In this document: positions 5,734 to 7,662 of the stretch, piece by piece | How the letters are laid out: every line of letters begins with the position of its first letter | Position numbering within the stretch: the stretch's first letter is position 1 | NCBI GenBank assembly: GCA_904420235.1 | Contig: CAJFUS010000171.1 | Location: forward strand, 1 to 7,662 | Direction of reading: 5' to 3' | DNA: 7,662 nucleotides | Source: Candidatus Neoanaerotignum tabaqchaliae | Lineage (GTDB): Bacteria; Bacillota; Clostridia; Lachnospirales; Anaerotignaceae | The notes under the pieces: model-generated | What the model was told of the DNA's origin: nothing | Seen by the model: only the letters and a program-made list of their open reading frames with translations | The model's database searches: none | Program-made: the position numbers and the translations under genes

Positions 5734-6420
5734 TTGAACTGTGCAGTTTCGGATAAATCCTATAGCCGTGTTGTTGACTATATTACAAACGGAATTATAT
5801 ATGGGGTTTTTAAAACAGGCGATAAACTTCCGCCAGAAAGGCTTCTGGCTGAGAAATTAAAAGTAGGGCGATACTCCGTAAGAGAAGCTATGAGAATTTT
5901 GGAAGGAATAGGTATTATAAAATGCCGTGTAGGAGATGGAAATTATATATCGTCAGATTTTAAAAGCGGATTTTCAAGGCTTGTAACCGTATTTATAAAG
6001 CTTGATAAGAATAAGGCCGCTGGACTGTCGGGGCTAAGGCGTGGGCTTGAGTTTGAAATTATATTTTCTTTGATAAACACATTGAACGAGAATGATTTTA
6101 AAAGGCTGAGGGAAATAATAAATTGTATGAAAGTTTGTGATAATGATAAAATCCCGTTTTATGACGGCCTTTTTCATAAAACATTGGCCTCCCTTTCCGG
6201 AAACCCTTTATTAAACGATATTTTTGCAGTAATAAACGATATGGTTGATAATTTTTTAGGTTCCGTTTGGGACGGCATAAGCCAAAGCGGCAAAGAGGTT
6301 CTTATTAAAGCCCATGAGGAAATTTTATCTGGAATTGAACAAGGGGATATGTCTGTTTCTTTAAATGCCATAATAAAACACTATATCATAGCGGAAAGAA
6401 TGATGAACAACAAGGAGTGA
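5734..6420 (+). CDS. FadR-subfamily GntR transcriptional regulator (FCD domain)
   Basis: This 228-residue one-component regulator has an N-terminal GntR winged helix at about residues 8-76 (GDKLPPERLLAEKL, then SVREAMRILEGIGII, then a wing ending GDGNYISS) and a helical FCD effector domain at about 100-225. The four putative FCD metal ligands are present: D144 and H148 (YDGLFHKTL), H194 (KAHEEI) and H216 (IKHY). In FCD proteins the metal usually helps bind a carboxylate effector. The TTG at 5734 is preferred as start because a G-rich SD (GGGGG, 5721-5725) lies 8 bases before it. A longer frame from GTG 5716 would start inside the operator and before that SD. It is first in the operon; the lrgA SD lies within its last codons (AAC AAG GAG TGA). 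Likely an autorepressor of the lrgAB transporter; the effector is unknown, with pyruvate, lactate or another short carboxylate as candidates. Confidence 0.88.
   Translation: MNCAVSDKSYSRVVDYITNGIIYGVFKTGDKLPPERLLAEKLKVGRYSVREAMRILEGIGIIKCRVGDGNYISSDFKSGFSRLVTVFIKLDKNKAAGLSGLRRGLEFEIIFSLINTLNENDFKRLREIINCMKVCDNDKIPFYDGLFHKTLASLSGNPLLNDIFAVINDMVDNFLGSVWDGISQSGKEVLIKAHEEILSGIEQGDMSVSLNAIIKHYIIAERMMNNKE
6412..6417 (+). promoter_or_regulatory. SD of lrgA embedded in the end of the regulator gene
   Basis: AAGGAG lies over the last two sense codons of the regulator gene, 8 bases before the TTG at 6426. It sets the lrgA start and implies translational coupling. The GTG at 6417 overlaps the SD and is therefore rejected as start. 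Confidence 0.85.
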
Positions 6421-6425
6421 TTTTT

Positions 6426-6785
6426 TTGAAATATATAAGACAGCTTGCCATAATACTTGGTGTAACATTTGCAGGAGAACTGGTTTATGAGATTCTTAAC
6501 CTTCCTGTTCCAGCAAGCATTTACGGCCTTATAATAATGCTTATTCTGTTGGAAAGCGGATTAGTTAAGTTTAACGCAATAAAGGATGTTGGACAGTTTA
6601 TGCTTAACATAATGACAATAACATTCGTGCCGTCAACAGTTGGGGTTATGACGGCCGCTGAGGAGCTTAAATCATTCCTTATGCCTATACTTATATCGCT
6701 GTTTGTTATAACTATTATAGTAATGATTGTAACGGGAAGAGTTTCTCAATTTGTGCTTGAAAGGACGGGAAAAAAGAATGAATGA
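6426..6785 (+). CDS. lrgA: LrgA/CidA family membrane protein
   Basis: This 119-residue protein is of the LrgA/CidA family, small holin-like membrane proteins that pair with an LrgB-type partner. About four membrane segments are visible (roughly 4-22, 28-46, 58-76 and 84-104). Family motifs include LPVPASIYGLIIMLILL (26-42) and TITFVPSTVGVM (64-75). The C-terminus is basic and polar (GRVSQFVLERTGKKNE). In Staphylococcus the family was named for effects on murein hydrolase activity. In Bacillus subtilis, PftA/PftB act as a pyruvate facilitator, and similar pyruvate roles are reported in streptococci. The start is TTG at 6426, set by AAGGAG at 6412-6417, five bases after the regulator stop. Its 3' end overlaps the next gene by 8 bases, as expected for a two-subunit complex. 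Confidence 0.9.
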   Translation: MKYIRQLAIILGVTFAGELVYEILNLPVPASIYGLIIMLILLESGLVKFNAIKDVGQFMLNIMTITFVPSTVGVMTAAEELKSFLMPILISLFVITIIVMIVTGRVSQFVLERTGKKNE

Positions 6786-7470
6786 GATTTTAGCCGGCTC
6801 CGTATATTTTGGAGTTGTTTTAAGCCTTGCGGCCTACTATGTTGGCGAGGTGCTTAATAAAAAGTTTAAATCACCGCTGCTTAATCCGCTTTTAATAGCT
6901 GTTATAATAATTATAGGTTTTCTTCTTTTAACAGGAACAAGCTATGAGACATATGATGAAGGAGCTAAATATTTAACCTATTTCATGAATCCGGCGACAG
7001 TTTGCTTTGCCATACCTCTTCACCAGGAAATGCAGAAGCTTAAGAAAAACAAACTGGCAATAGCCGTCGGCATAATATCTGGAACATTAACGAGTATGCT
7101 TTGTGTTTTGGCTGTGGCAGTAATATTTAATATTACTCACGAGCAGTATATAACGCTTTTGCCTAAATCCATAACAAGCGCATTTGGTTTTGCCGTAAGC
7201 GAGCAGTTTGGCGGAATATCATCAATTGCTGTGCCGGTTATAATACTTACAGGTGTCGTGGGAAATGTTTTTGGCCAAAGCATATGCAGAATTACGGGCA
7301 TAAAAAACAGAATAGCCGTTGGGCTTGCCCTTGGCTCGTCATCACACGTTCTTGGAACGGCTAAAGCCCTTGAGCTTGGCGAGCTTGAGGGAGCCATGAG
7401 TTCCATATCCGTTGTTGTGTCAGGAATAATAACTGTTCTTGCTGCTTCATTTTTTGCCGGACTTTATTAA
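6778..7470 (+). CDS. lrgB: LrgB/CidB family membrane protein
   Basis: This 230-residue polytopic protein is of the LrgB/CidB family (PF04172) and has the usual length. Recognisable blocks are NPLLIAVIIIIGFLLLTG (36-53), SYETYDEGAKYLTYFMNPATVCFAIPL (55-81), LLPKSITSAFGFAVSEQFGG (127-146), and GLALGSSSHVLGTAKALELG with GAMSSISVVVSG (182-216), the last being the most typical of the family. It should form a membrane transporter with LrgA, probably for pyruvate or a similar small carboxylate (inference from Bacillus PftAB). The ATG at 6778 overlaps the lrgA stop. An upstream TTG at 6751 would add nine polar residues with no suitable SD and is rejected; AAAGGA at 6760-6765 can serve the ATG, and translation is probably coupled. 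No LytST two-component genes adjoin the pair; the GntR gene takes their place. Confidence 0.93.
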   Translation: MNEILAGSVYFGVVLSLAAYYVGEVLNKKFKSPLLNPLLIAVIIIIGFLLLTGTSYETYDEGAKYLTYFMNPATVCFAIPLHQEMQKLKKNKLAIAVGIISGTLTSMLCVLAVAVIFNITHEQYITLLPKSITSAFGFAVSEQFGGISSIAVPVIILTGVVGNVFGQSICRITGIKNRIAVGLALGSSSHVLGTAKALELGELEGAMSSISVVVSGIITVLAASFFAGLY

Positions 7471-7489
7471 CTTATTTTATATTTGAATG

Positions 7490-7525
7490 AAAAGGCGTGT
7501 TGAATATAACACACCTTTTATTTTT
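7490..7525 (+). terminator. Intrinsic terminator of the gntR-lrgAB operon
   Basis: AAAAGG-C-GTGTT (7490-7501) pairs with AACAC-A-CCTTTT (7508-7519), one internal C-A mismatch, loop GAATAT, followed by ATTTTT. It lies 19 bases after the lrgB stop and closes the three-gene operon. Confidence 0.88.
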
Positions 7526-7662
7526 GTAAAAATGATGAGAAAAAGCAATTAGTGTGATTGATATGGGTAAAAAAGAACTGCGTCTATTATAGCATCAGCT
7601 TTTATGAAATCACCAGATTAATATGCGGGAATTTAAAATATGCAAGGGCCGATTTGTGAGGA
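7526..7662. other. Right-end non-coding stretch
   Basis: No supportable gene is seen. A 9-residue frame at 7563-7592 lacks an SD. The window ends in GTGAGGA, an SD-like motif (GAGGA at 7658-7662) that may belong to a plus-strand gene starting just outside. That gene would form a separate unit, because a terminator lies upstream. Confidence 0.4.

Noticed and set aside
6751..6777. Longer start (TTG 6751) for LrgB
   Set aside because: It would add nine polar residues atypical for the family and has no SD. The ATG at 6778 begins the usual LrgB N-terminus.
7563..7592. Nine-residue frame MGKKELRLL near the right end
   Set aside because: It has no SD, the frame is very short and nothing supports translation.
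7586..7615. Minus-strand TATAAT with TG extension near the right end
   Set aside because: The -35 is poor, and it would fire into the lrgB terminator with no gene ahead of it. It is a likely chance match in AT-rich DNA.

Overview
The window looks like chromosome of a low-GC, anaerobic Firmicute of class Clostridia, possibly Lachnospirales or an Anaerotignum-like lineage. The reasons are AT-rich intergenic DNA, frequent AGA and ATA codons, strong AGGAGG-type ribosome binding sites, a class III CoA-transferase of the HadA/FldA type used in Stickland-like amino-acid reduction, and an LtaS-type Gram-positive envelope enzyme. The genus is inference only. No insertion sequence, phage gene, CRISPR array, tRNA or rRNA is visible.

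Layout, left to right. (1) Positions 53-235, minus strand: a complete miniature transcription unit for a 26-residue membrane-type microprotein, with an extended -10 promoter, a strong SD and an intrinsic terminator. (2) About 180-789: a long AT-rich non-coding stretch that becomes hairpin-rich in its last 200 bases and leads into (3) 790-2007, a HadA/FldA-type 2-hydroxyacyl CoA-transferase that stands alone and ends in a strong terminator. (4) 2188-3144: a CaCA-family Na+/Ca2+-type antiporter. (5) A long, nearly perfect hairpin (3170-3223) lies between the antiporter and (6) a convergent gene, 3245-5386 minus, for a polytopic LtaS-like alkaline-phosphatase-superfamily enzyme. (7) A 300-base divergent intergenic region leads to (8) a compact operon at 5734-7470: a FadR-type GntR regulator, LrgA/CidA and LrgB/CidB, closed by a terminator at 7490-7525. 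The last 137 bases hold no recognisable gene, apart from an SD-like GTGAGGA at the very edge.

The clearest functional unit is the GntR-LrgA-LrgB operon. It has a textbook promoter (TTGACA, 17 bases, TATAAT), and a perfect 10-bp inverted repeat with a GntR/FadR-type core (TGGT-GAT-ACCA) covers the expected transcription start. The regulator keeps all four putative FCD metal ligands (Asp, His, His, His), so it probably senses a small carboxylate and represses its own operon. LrgAB homologues in Bacillus export or import pyruvate under LytST control. A one-component GntR regulator appears to take that role here (inference). The other genes are single transcription units, and nothing in the window links them to the operon except general anaerobic carboxylate metabolism.

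I do not see a clearly novel multi-gene system. The items most worth following up are the GntR-controlled lrgAB operon, the microprotein, the structured region before the CoA-transferase and the long convergent-gene hairpin. Start codons for four genes were set from SD positions and are shorter than the longest open frames.
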